DNA of 64,000 nt, from the NCBI GenBank assembly GCA_004794785.1, contig SJOL01003040.1, positions 1,268,526-1,332,525 on the forward strand. Reading direction: 5' to 3'. The position numbers and the translations under genes are program-made. The first letter of the stretch is position 1. Each line of letters opens with the position of its first letter. Below, one piece after another: positions 1 through 10,045 of the stretch. Origin of the DNA: Opisthorchis felineus (lineage: Eukaryota; Platyhelminthes; Trematoda; Opisthorchiida; Opisthorchiidae). The notes under the pieces were generated by a model. That model had not been told where the DNA came from and searched no databases. It saw nothing but the letters and a program-made list of their open reading frames with translations.

Positions 1-164
1 CCGAAGGAAGAATGTGGGGCGAAACATTTCCAGGTTTCCTGAGCCTAGACAGGAACAGTCGAGATGCAGAGGTTGGGTTTGAACCATGGAGTTTGTGGTC
101 AATTCGCACCCTAAACACAGCTATCTCAGGGCGTGAGATTGTATAATGAGCTCTCTGAAAGCGA

Positions 165-1145
165 TCCTAGTAGAGTAGTGTCCAGCAAGGATGCCCGCCC
201 TCTATTGTCGGACAACTTCATCATCGATGAAATAATGAGGTGAACGCTGCGAAGTCTCCAAAGCTCTAGTGTCCACATCGTAGCTGGTGAGAACCCCATC
301 GATCGCAGACGACACCGTCTTCAACTTTGAAGGCGAAGGCCAATTACAAGCCTAGTTTGATAAACTGACCACCACCATACCATCTTTTGATGCATGCCTT
401 GCACCTTCAAAGCAAAAAGTCATGCTGCGGAGGGTGTGTTCTATGAACGTCTTCCTTGCAATTCTAGCAGAAGCACTAAAAGTTGTGGGAATTTTGCATA
501 CCTCGGTGGTTGTATTGTCTTTGACGGAAGTGTGTCTGATGACGTCAGTGCAAGAATCTCAATGGCCCGCATCATGTTTGCCAGTTTGCGTCACTTGTGG
601 CGTCAAATGCCTATCACTGTCTTAGCGGTCGCATGTATCATGCTACACTAAGGGGCGTATTGTTGTACGTTTGAGAGACATGGCTTCTGTGAACCGATGA
701 TGTGGGGGGGGGGGCGTCTTCGGGTTTGTGACCGCCGATGTCTCAAAAGTGTTGCTGGCCGGAAGGTCCGTGGTTCGAACCCGACCTATCTCGCTCGAAT
801 TCCCCTGTCCTGTATCCCAGCCCTCGTGCTTCCTTCGGGTGGCATGGCAGCTAGGCACCGGAAGGGTGTTACAGCTGAACAATTTTCTAATTAGGAAACG
901 AGTACTTACTTGTGCCGCAGGTACTTCAATCGCGGGAAACATCCAGCTCCATCAATTACGGTGGCTCGGCCATGTGATACGCATGCTGAAACAATACCTG
1001 TCGAGATGAGCGTTGTTTTCCGCGCCTCTTTCAGAGTGGCGCAAACTGCAAAGTGGACAACGTATGACTTGACAGAAAGGTGCGAAAGAGATTAGGAAGA
1101 ACTCATGCGTTGTTGTTGCGGTCTGCCTTTCAGGATGGGGTCCCC
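165..1145 (+). mobile_element. Decayed LINE (non-LTR) reverse transcriptase 3' end, copy A, split by a SINE
   Basis: Remains of a non-LTR retrotransposon reverse transcriptase and its C-terminal region, read with many stops and frame changes. Visible pieces in order are a QQGCPPS peptide near 188-208 (family RQGCPLSP), DEIMR near 226-240, ADDT near 308 (family YADDI palm motif), AYLGGC near 496, DGSVSDDVSARIS near 524-560, LRHLWRQ at 586-606 and, beyond a SINE insertion, AAGTSIAGN and LRWLGHVIRM near 912-985. This order matches the usual end of flatworm RTE/CR1-type LINE proteins. It cannot code for an active enzyme. Confidence 0.75.
755..890 (+). mobile_element. tRNA-derived SINE inserted in LINE copy A
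   Basis: The LINE reading is interrupted after 'DRRCLKSVAG' and resumes at 'IRKRVLTC'. The intervening ~135 bases contain GGTTCGAACC at 772-781, a perfect RNA polymerase III B box as in a tRNA T arm. The body (CTTCCTTCGGGTGGCATGG and onward) recurs at 2068-2124. In translation it gives the phrase VLPSGGMAARHRKG, which I remember as widely repeated in fluke genome predictions. A clear A box and terminal tail were not resolved. Confidence 0.6.
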
Positions 1146-1594
1146 CATGCGCTTTCTTGAGGGCATTGCAAAAAATGACAGCTAATAGATATCAGTGGCG
1201 TCCGTGCTGTCGATTTCTTTCCACATTGTCTGATCGAGCGTTTGGAGTTGTAGTCACTCTAGAATCTTTGCGATAGATTAGCATTAGGTTCCTCCCTCCC
1301 TCATTATTTTCACATTGGGGCTTTAGTTATGGTTAACTAATTGTTGAAGTTTTACGGCAGTGAGGCATCGGTGTCAACACTGATCTTGCTGACCCTGATG
1401 ACTGATGATGATGGGGACCCCATCCAAGGGGCTGCAATTACCGACGCGACTAAGCTGACCAGTAAAGGCTTTCATTCTTTGACAAGTCATTTACCGATTG
1501 CCCCTGTGTGGTCTTCATGGGATACATGTCTGGTGCGAAGAGGGCTGTACGAGACAAGCGGCCATCTGGCAAACGAAGTACGTTGCCCAAACGG

Positions 1595-1905
1595 TGCAAC
1601 CTATGGAGTGTGACCAGTTGATTTATCGAGGGAGAGAGTTAATTTTTTTGGAAATTGTCTGGCGCACGTCAAAATAACTGATGTACCCACCAGACGCGTG
1701 CGGTGATCTTCCGCAAGCAACAGCCACGTCTCTGATCTGTCAAATAGGACGGACCAAACTGCGGTATCGTACACTTTACCCTTGATAGCCAAGCCGATGT
1801 CACCTCGGTGCCGTAATTGGAGTTCGGCAAACGCTACGCTGGCCTTCCTTATTGGTGCTGCGTACGGTACGAGTAACTGCTATAAGCGAAGTGAGAACGG
1901 GCGCA
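1595..1905 (-). mobile_element. LINE reverse-transcriptase fragment, minus strand
   Basis: On the minus strand the frame reads KASVAFAELQLRHRGDIG, then LAIKGKVYDTAVWSVLFD and a RSETW peptide. This corresponds to the 'RLAFANLRHLWRRRDI...KGRVY...RSVLLYG.ETW' stretch downstream of the palm domain in fluke LINEs. It is a short, independent fragment between two longer copies in opposite orientations. Confidence 0.6.
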
Positions 1906-2067
1906 CAACTCCCCAGCTGCGACGTGAGTTCAACCACTCCTAACGCAGAATAAGACCAGACTTTCGAGGGAGAGCTTTTACTGCATCAGTGAAAGGCAGA
2001 GTACAGTGGGAGCAACGCCGAACATACATATTTTGGACAGTTTTGGAGAACGATAAATGCATTAGCA

Positions 2068-2124
2068 TTCCCTTCGGGTGGCGTGTCAGCTGGGCACCGA
2101 AATAATGTTATAGCTGAACTCTTC
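2068..2124 (+). mobile_element. SINE fragment
   Basis: CCTTCGGGTGGCGTGTCAGC and the following GGGCACCG and TAGCTGAAC repeat the 3' body of the SINE at 755-890 with scattered substitutions. The tRNA-like head is missing. Confidence 0.5.
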
Positions 2125-2339
2125 AGACGGATGCTTTCTACGTGGACCTTGCCGCCATTCGTCACGTAACTGGCTCTTTCTCCCCCATTGGAATAAAGTG
2201 CTGCTAACCACCACGAGAGTTACCAGGCTTCGGTAATTTACTTATCGAAATGTGTGCACTACTCTCAGTCTACTTACCTTGTGTTATCGGATGGCAATAG
2301 AAGGCACGCTAACTGGGGGTGGGGGAGGGAGGGGACCTA

Positions 2340-3260
2340 ATGTTGACCTATCGCAAGCCTTTTTAGGTGCCTACACCTCCAAGCGCTCAGTCAGAGAATC
2401 CGGAAAGAAAGTGACATTGGTCAGCCGCCATTTCTTACAGTGTCTCCAGCCAAGCACAGGAGAGATCTCTGGAACCACGTCCTGGAAAGTGTACCGCACC
2501 AACAACACCCAAACTCTTCGTAATCACTTTCATGCCCCTCTGCCAAGTCACACGTTGTCCACCTTGCGGTTTCCGCCAATCTGAATGAGGCACAGAGAAC
2601 AACACTCGTCTCGACAGGCATTGTTCCAGCATGTGTAGCACATGGCCGAGCCGCCGTAGTTGATGCGCTGGGCGTTCCCCGCAATTGAAGTACCTGCTGC
2701 ACAACCAAATACCAGCTTTCTAATTACCTCATTACGAATCCGTTGACGCCATCTGTCATCAGTCATGCTTCTGATGCATCAGTAGTAATAACCCAAAGGC
2801 GCCTCCACATCATCTGTTCACAGAAGCCATGTTTCCCAACCATCCATCAATCTAGCCCTTACTGTAGCCCGGTACACGCGACCATGGAGACCAAATGATA
2901 GGCATTTTTGACGCCATGACGCAAATTGACAAACGTGATTGGGGTCTTTGAGATTCTTGCAATGAATTCATCAGACACTTCCACAAGAGCTAATACAACT
3001 ACCGAACTATGTATAGTTCGCCATAACCTCCAGCGGTTCTCCTTGAATCGTAAAGGGTGTGTTCAGAGACTGCACGTTCTGCAGCATGCACTCTGAAGTT
3101 GCAGGACGGTTGCCGAACGATTATATGGTGGTGGTCCGTTTATTCAACTGGGTTTGTGCTTGTCTTCATCTTCAAAGTTGAAGGTGTCATCTGCCTGTAA
3201 CACAAGTGATGATATTGATGATATATTTGGGACGTAACCAATTCCTTCTTTTCTCTCGAT
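2340..3260 (-). mobile_element. Decayed LINE reverse transcriptase 3' end, copy B
   Basis: Inverted relative to copy A. On the minus strand, going down from 3260: QADDTFNFEDEDK (palm ADD motif), MLQNVQSLNTPFTIQGEP, a DEFIARISK-type stretch around 2960, a RHGVK stretch, NEVIRKLVFGCAAGTSIA around 2740-2680, and finally GAVHFPGRGSRDLSCAWLET around 2460. Several frameshifts and stops. It ends about 40-50 bases before the start codon of the sugar transporter at 3302, so the gene's upstream region is largely LINE-derived. Confidence 0.75.
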
Positions 3261-3301
3261 TACAGTTCTCAAGTTTGTTATAACCATTGATCTGAATAAC
3301 G

Positions 3302-3622
3302 ATGCCTCGTCTTTCAACTGGTCACATTTGTCTTCTGGTTTTGGTTTTCCAAAACCTACTGTATACCTTGTGTATGCGATATGGTCGCTCTCGCGATGCA
3401 CCGATGTTTATTATTTCTTCTATGATGGTGATTAGCGAGGCCGTCAAATTACTGACATGTCTCATCGTCTTACATTCCACGGGGACGCTGAAGCACTCCT
3501 ATGCCCAATTTCACTGTAATATATGGGACTCGATAAAATCCTGCCTGCCGGCCTTGATTTACCTCGTCCAGAATCGACTGCTTGTAGCCGCGCTTGGTAA
3601 CTTGGATGCTGCAACATTCCAG
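3302..3622 (+). CDS. Nucleotide-sugar transporter (SLC35A-like), exon 1
   Basis: First coding exon of a multi-pass Golgi transporter. SLC35A proteins exchange cytosolic UDP-GlcNAc, UDP-Gal or CMP-sialic acid for luminal nucleoside monophosphate. The ATG at 3302 opens with a hydrophobic helix (ICLLVLVFQNLLYTL), followed by a second helix and the family signature around LVQNRLLVAALGNLDAATFQ, the counterpart of the 'VQNN...ALSNLDAAVYQ' block. The exon is 107 codons and ends at CAG followed by a GTAAGG donor. The next intron is only 36 bases and carries an in-frame stop, so its removal is required. Start choice: first ATG in frame and full-length N-terminal alignment. Substrate cannot be told from sequence. 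A LINE relic abuts it upstream; no promoter motif was identified. Confidence 0.85.
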
Positions 3623-3658
3623 GTAAGGTCCGATATATGAGTGCGTATTTTTCTTCAG

Positions 3659-3898
3659 GTTGCCTACCAGCTGAAGTTACTCACCACTGCTCTGTTCAGT
3701 GTACTTATTCTCCGAAAACCTATCAGTCTCATCCAGTGGCTTTCGCTACTTCTACTGTTTTTTGGCGTCGCAATAGTAGAACCACCATCTGGATCGAAAG
3801 AAAACCCTATGAGTGTATCACAAAATCCATCATTAGGCTTGTTTTACGTCGTGTGCGCATCTTTGCTCTCAGGATTTGCCTGCGTTTATCTTGAATTG
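3659..3898 (+). CDS. Nucleotide-sugar transporter (SLC35A-like), exon 2
   Basis: Begins after TTTTTCTTCAG and continues phase 0 from exon 1. VAYQLKLLTTALFSVLILRK is the conserved 'YQLKI.TTAL.S...L.R.L' helix. It is followed by IQWLSLLLLFFGVAIVE (helix, then the usual loop) and a helix ending CVYLEL, corresponding to the 'GVYFEK' block. Ends in GAATTG with a consensus GTAAGT donor, phase 0, 80 codons. The following intron is about 2.8 kb, in strong contrast to the 36-base one before. Confidence 0.85.
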
Positions 3899-6691
3899 GT
3901 AAGTTTCTGTTTCTTATTTTCACCAGCCGTATTTTTAAAATGTGACCAACCCAGTGGCCCGTTGATAACCCTTGATGTCTTCAGCATTAACGATAGATGA
4001 TATCATCCCCTTTTAACCCTATAGAATGCGTACAGAACACTACCTTACAAGCAATACGTTGTGTGTGGGTATTTCTATGTCTTATGGTAGTTCAATAAGT
4101 GTTCGAAGTAGTTATCTTGCTCACTTAGGTTGGACGATATTTGTGCGTATCTTTGCTGCTGCTATGGTTAATCATAGTACATTAGAAGCAATTCAGGACA
4201 CAACTACCTTGGTCAAGAGCTACTTTATTTTGGGACAACCATCCATACTAAAACGCCATCCTTTCACGACAATTGGCGGAAGCTGTCTGAATCGTTTGGT
4301 ATGAACATGCTTCGTGAAATCCAGTCTGAAAATATAGGCACTCTTAGACCTTCAGTGTTTTTGTGTACGTTTGCAGCTGAAGCATATGTTTTGATTATAT
4401 GACCTGCTAGGATCCATCCACTCTCCCGACCATTTATTCCGCTGCTGCATTGGCAGAGTCTTACTTCCCATTAAATTCTAATAACCTCTTGGTCTACAGT
4501 GCCCCCCCCCCTCAAGCAGCGCGCACCCTCCGGACCGGAAAAAGTCATGCTCTTCTGAGAAGCTCATTCTCTTGAGGTCCTATAGGTGAATTCTCTTCAA
4601 AGCCATAATTGGTGAGGCCAAAAGAAACAAATAAACCGGGCTTGAATGTTTTGCAAAAAATGAAACGGCATATTGACTACAGTGGAATTGAAAATGGCTT
4701 CGCTACCGGCAGTCGGATATACTTGCATCGGTAAGGGGATATTCGATGAATCGACATTTGAAAACCGCCAGCTGGAATCAGCCTAAACTGTCCCTTAATC
4801 GAATGTTACTTCTGATGTCGACTCATTTACTTTTCAGTCTAAGTTCCCTTTGATGTTTAAAAATCCTGAGTTCAGTTACTCGCATGCATGTTTCTTGTTT
4901 TTGCTAATGATGCTCATCGAGTTTTTACTGATACCAAGCTACCTAACTAGAGTCACTTGTGTGTTTTTGCTTTCGCGCTATCACCGTGAGCACTTCCGTT
5001 ATCGGGAACAAGCTCCAACAACAGTCACCAGCAGCCTTTTGCCCCTTGAAACCGTAGCATTCGTTGGGCTATGGTCAAAAGTCTGGGCAATAGTGAGTTA
5101 GATTGTGGAAGCCGATCAATGATCTTGACATACAATTAGAAATATACCCTTCCCAGCCTCCTCACTTCAAAGATACCATTCACGACACCATACATTGCAT
5201 GTTTGTTGGACGGGATACATGGATATGACTGGTAGCTGACACCTAGCCATTACTGCCCGGACAGGCGCGGAATACTGTATCGCACGGATCTCTTAGGTGT
5301 TCAGTCACGAGTCTGTTTAACTGCCAACACGCAGGTGCTGTGTCAAAGTTAAATTTGTAGGACTGGTTGTAAATCACTGGTCTTGATAAAAATCGCCCCA
5401 ACATTGATAGTTGCAACGACAATGATGTATCTTCCACACAGGCGTGACCGGTATCCACGTCGAGTGCTTCTACGATTCGCACTACGGGGCGAATTTATTA
5501 TTCCCTCTTTGAGCCAAAGGACGACTTCTGGGAAAGATCTTGTAACCCGCTACTGCAGTGAAACAAAATCCTCAGTGACGCTAGGTGAACACTTTTGAGA
5601 GTGAGAATTAAATCGTGACGTCATTTCGAGGGGCGGTAGTCATTTTCCTTATCGTTTTGTACTTCTACCGTTGTGTACTTGCATGGAAAGGTCCCAACGG
5701 GACAAGATGCTTCTTGTAGTTTCAATGTCATACACGTTCTGACGACCATCGATAAGAGTAGTTGTGAGCGCCAAATAGTACGCGTGTCGCGTGACCAAAA
5801 CATGGGGTAAAGCGAACCCACAGCAATTTGGTTACTGATGTCAATTTTTCGGTGTCCACTCTCCCTCTGAAAATTGACCCATTTTCGCAGCTCACTGGAA
5901 TGTGGAAACTTCGAAAATCAAGTGGAAGGTTTCTAAAGCCGCTAAAGTGAACGTGAAAACAACAGGAAAGTGAGACGATTGATCGAAAGAGTAGTTGAAA
6001 AGGAACTGACCAGTGTTTTATTGGGGATATACTAACGACAGAGTGAAATATAGGATGACTCAATTTGTGGTCCCACACAGGCATATTTCTGTCTTGACTG
6101 CCTTTTTCCCCTAATAGCCGTGCTTCGTTGTCTTCTTGGTCAGTTGACCCCCATTCCGTTTGTTTGCAATATCAACAATCCTGTCTGGGCCCTGGCGGTC
6201 CAACTTCCCGATATTCTAATTTTATACATTTCGATGCTTAAGTTGACGGTGAAAAACGTGCGCATATCAGCGATGCGGGAAATATTTGCAACAAAACTGC
6301 TCACACACTCGGTATGTCTGTGCCTTGACTCACTTCCTGCCATCATCTGGCATTTCTTCGTTTTGCCATCCCAACTTACTCTCTGCAATGTCACGGCAGT
6401 GGCTGCTTTGCCAATTAAAGTAGCTACGAACGTAAAAAAGTCATTAACGAGATATTCAGCTGGGTTCCAGGTGAGCCTGCTGTCAAAACCAAACTGGTAT
6501 GCAAATGAGTGTATTTCGCTAGCTACGATCTTTCTCTCTGTGCTACGAAAATTGAAAAACGACACCGGAAATGCGGTTTTATAGGCATCGTATTTGTGCT
6601 ATTCACGGGTGACAGAAGTTTTTACTTGCTTTGTAACTGCTACTTCTTGATTGTTTGCCTGCATTAGTGACTTGGTCTCGTTCATTTTCAG
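3899..6691. other. Intron 2 of the transporter; no gene seen
   Basis: About 2.8 kb between exons 2 and 3. Contains scattered open frames with no recognisable domain. A peptide starting MFKNPEFSYS near 4853 and a peptide LIVATTMMYL near 5410 resemble pieces of the transporter by eye, but lack splice context and flanking similarity. Confidence 0.4.
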
Positions 6692-6916
6692 TTGTTTAAA
6701 AACCCACATAAATCGCTATGGCTTCGCAACATCGAAGTTGCTGGAACGTCCTTGGTAACGGGGGCTGTTGTCCAGTGGATATCAGACGGTGAGCTTATCA
6801 AAGAAAAGGGCTACTTCTATGGTTTTGATTGGCTTGTATGGACTCTGGTGGGTCTGCATTCATTCGGCGGTCTCATAGTTGCTCTGGTGGTCAAGTATGC
6901 GAACAATATGCTCAAG
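6692..6916 (+). CDS. Nucleotide-sugar transporter (SLC35A-like), exon 3
   Basis: Follows a TTCATTTTCAG acceptor. LFKNPHKSLWLRNIEVAG matches the 'LLK...S.WLRNIQLG' loop after helix 6 of SLC35A. DGELIKEKGYFYGF and the helix LVWTLVGLHSFGGLIVALVV match 'DG..I...GFF.GY...VW.VV..QA.GGL.VA.V'. It closes with KYANNMLK, the 'KYADNILK' block, then a GTTAGT donor in phase 0 (75 codons). The three exons give 262 residues. The family normally has 50-70 more, beginning 'GFATS.SI', and these were not found. Confidence 0.85.
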
Positions 6917-8559
6917 GTTAGTGTGCGGTTTCGGTTTCACGACTGCTGTTATTTTATGTGCCGTTTTTTAATGACTAATGCACACATTGGGTGATTGTTC
7001 ACTTATTTGCCCTGGAGGTTTTCGCAACTGCAATATTCTTCATGAACTTTTTCTTCACACTGGGACCACGATTGAATCGTTCCCCATATTTTCCGAACCA
7101 GTATACCAGTCGTGCCTGCTTTATATCTTTTTTTTCGATTCCTGAATTCGTTTCTGAATTTGTACTGTACGTTAATGGTTCTGCAGATCGTGCATGCACA
7201 CAAATGACTTCTGCTTTGTCGACGTTGTCGCCCAACGTATACCTAGCATATCTGGGTTCTTCCATTTACTAATTACCGTAACAGTGCACCTGACTATCCA
7301 ATACATTGTGCACGAATACAGCAGATCTCAGATCTTATCCATCCAAACACCGTACATTTCTCAGCTTGTAGCTGAGGAATCCGCATAAAGTGCTCTCGTC
7401 TGAGCTTCCCGTTCTCAAGACGATTATCGTTCTTGGAAAGCGAGTCCAGTTTCCTCAGTGTGGGTAAACGACCATCATGTGGTGTCAACCACCTCGTTCT
7501 CATGCTCTAATTCCAGCCCCAGGCTTAGTGTCAATAACAGCACCGTTGTGCCATTTTCAATTCGGCGGACATCTTTGTTTAGGTGCACATTGTTCAACGC
7601 GTTCTCGGACTTTATCCGGTTATGATGATCAGAAACAGTTTCACATATTTTTACCTAATAGGTCAATGTCTGCTTTTTTACATCAAACAGTGACGATGTC
7701 TGTTCCCATTTTTTCACCTTGGCTAGATGCTTCTCGAATTCTCCCCCGCACATCAGCACTGTGTCGTGCCATTCCAGTGGTTTTGCGCCAAACAACGGGT
7801 CTACAGAAAGGCTAAGGTTCCGAACACTTTCAGTTCTATCGGTTGGTTTACTGGCCTCTAGTTAGCACGCTTTCCGAAAATTACTGATTGAAGTGGTCTG
7901 TAGTCATTCGGATCTCGGCTGATTGTACTCACTTTGAGTAGTGTAGCTGACCAAGCACCGCAAAGTTGGGTGGATCGATCACGTCCATTTGCCAAGCGAG
8001 TGAGGTCCGTCATGTGTGATCACTGTTTACGTTCCGCCTGCAAAGAATCAAAAGTCAGCACATCGGTTTAGCTTTTTGTCTGTACGAGCCAGCTCACTGT
8101 GTTGTCTATCCCGGTGGTCTGCTAATCCAGTCACATGCTCGAGGATATTCTCCTCAGCTCACTGAGCATTTACCACGGAACATTAAGACACCCACACCTC
8201 CGCAATCTATGTGTCTGTTAGTTTTTCCACCCTTCGGCAGAGTGCAAATACAGTTTTTTCTCACCCTTCAATGTGGTTTACTCGAATAGCGAGCTCTAAT
8301 ATTCAGACTCTATGATCTAGTTTAATGTCCGAATTGAGTTGGTCAGTTGATGTCTTGTCGAAGCGCACTGTTGGTTTGCCGAAGCCAAGTATGAGAACGC
8401 CAGACTGTGCGGATGAAAGTTGTTGTCAGTTGACTAAGATCCTCGCCTTTTTTCATCGATACTCGTAGATCTTTGACATTTATATTCAACTCCGAAGGTT
8501 CCAACTTTCCAGCAGACTCTCGAAATGAACCTTCTTTGGTCTGGCCGAGCCAACCTGAT
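6917..8559. other. Downstream of the last recognised transporter exon; no assured gene
   Basis: The missing terminal transporter exon should lie downstream of 6916. The only candidate seen is a frame opening at 7018 with VFATAIFFMNFF after a CCTGGAG acceptor. It fits in phase but then diverges from the family. The rest (7300-8559) shows no recognisable coding or repeat content. Confidence 0.35.
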
Positions 8560-10045
8560 TAACGTCAATAATAAACTTGATACATGACCTCAGAAGAACC
8601 GATTAAACGACACCGACAAAACTACGTGAACATCCTTACTTGTACTGCATCTTTCAAAACGCTCTACAGACAAACTGACAGTGTCGCTATGGGCTCTCCA
8701 GTATCGCCCATAGTGGCTAATCTTTTCTTACACCATATTGAAACCAAGGCCTTACGTGACTTCGCCCATCCACCACGCACCTGGCTGAGATATGTTGACG
8801 ACATATTTACGATCATATCAACCACACAACGCAAGCCTTTCTAAACTGCTTGAATGAACAATGCAGTAGTATACAACTCACGATTGAAACTAAGAACGGG
8901 CAGAGGTCCGTTAGTTTCCTGGACTGCAAGCTCTCGGTTAACGCTAACCATGGATTCTCAGTGGGAATCCACAGAAAACCTACACATTCAGACAGGTATT
9001 TGCATTATGAGTCTTCGCATTCACACTACGTCAAACTCGCAGTTGTCGGGTCGCTGACGAATCGCATCAAGAAGCTATGCTCGGACGAATCTATACGAGC
9101 AGACGAACTGACGCGACTCAGTAGGGTATTACAGCAAAATAAATACCCATGGGACTCATTGCCCAGCAAATGGGGAGAACGTTACTCGGAACGGTGAGAC
9201 AGGAAGATAAAAACCCGATGGTCACCGTGAGAATACCCTATAGAGTTGGCACTTCAGACGCCATTCGAAAAGTACTTCGGGATTATGATATTAAAACATT
9301 TTTCCAAATTGGCAACACGTTGCAACGACACCTTGTGAGGGCTAAGGACCCAATCGAACCGAAACACCGTACAAACTGCGTCTACCAAATTCCCTGTGCA
9401 AAATGTCCAGCCAAATACATAGGCCAGACAGCTAGGCAACTCTATGTACGGATCGCGGAGCACAAACGACATCCGCGTTTTCCTCCAAGAAACCCAACAG
9501 GGTTGAAAAAACTAGAACGCGATTCAGCCATTTCACTCCACGCATGAGAGTCAAACCATCAAATCAATCTCGATATTACACGTATACTGCAGTCAGGATT
9601 CAAGTCCCAGTGGAACGGACGTGCGCTGAGGCCCTAGAGGTCAGCACACAGCCGAACTGCATCAACCGGAGTGATGGCGCCAGCATCCCGTCTATCTGGA
9701 TTGGACTTACTGCACACCTTAGCAGGCATAGTAACCAGATGTCAAGCCAGGATCTCAAAAAAATGAGGCATCACAACCTGCACAACAACAGTCGGAAACA
9801 TCCTAATCAGAGTACCTACACAATCACACGTACACACACCCACTCACGCTGGCCCAATCTGACTGCCAACTGATCACAGGGATGCACCAATCAGAAGACA
9901 GGGTAGTGGACCCAAATATCGCTGCATTTGACTCGTATTCTATTGATTGTAGAAATCCTCGAGAAAGGTCGTCCACGGCAACCGAAACGTGGGATTACAG
10001 CAACCTATTCCACTACGCTGTGTTTTGACTTTATAATTTAAAAAA
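8560..10045 (+). mobile_element. Penelope-like retroelement, RT plus GIY-YIG, frame-broken
   Basis: A 5'-truncated Penelope-like element. Frame 1 (8584-8844) holds QTDSVAMGSPVSPIVANLF and WLRYVDDIF, the PLE reverse-transcriptase motifs with the YVDD catalytic aspartates intact. A +1 frame change near 8825 leads to FLDCKLSV, IHRKPTHSDRYLHYESSHS and LTRLSRVLQ. A further change near 9150 leads to the endonuclease: CVYQIPCAKCPAKYIGQTAR followed by RIAEHKR, i.e. the Cys knuckle and the GIY-YIG core. The C-terminal CINRSDGASIPSIW block lies in another frame near 9660. Ends with the typical PLE tail RPRQPKRGITA then CFDFI before an A-rich stretch near 10040. No upstream RT half is attached. Confidence 0.85.

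Noticed and set aside
701..711. Poly-G tract as a regulatory or quadruplex element
   Set aside because: A single homopolymer run within LINE copy A; one run cannot form a quadruplex alone.
772..781. A functional tRNA gene
   Set aside because: Only the B box is tRNA-like; no cloverleaf, anticodon arm or A box in place, and the segment is part of a SINE.
2252..2584. 110-codon plus-strand gene
   Set aside because: It is antisense to the CAWLET end of LINE copy B and has no independent support.
4850..5482. Duplicated or decayed copies of transporter exons inside intron 2
   Set aside because: MFKNPE and LIVATTMMYL are short resemblances without flanking similarity, correct order or splice sites.
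7018..7272. Terminal exon of the SLC35A transporter
   Set aside because: Phase and VFATA start fit, but the remainder (LGPRLNRSPYFPNQ...) lacks the last helix pattern and the acceptor CCTGGAG is poor.
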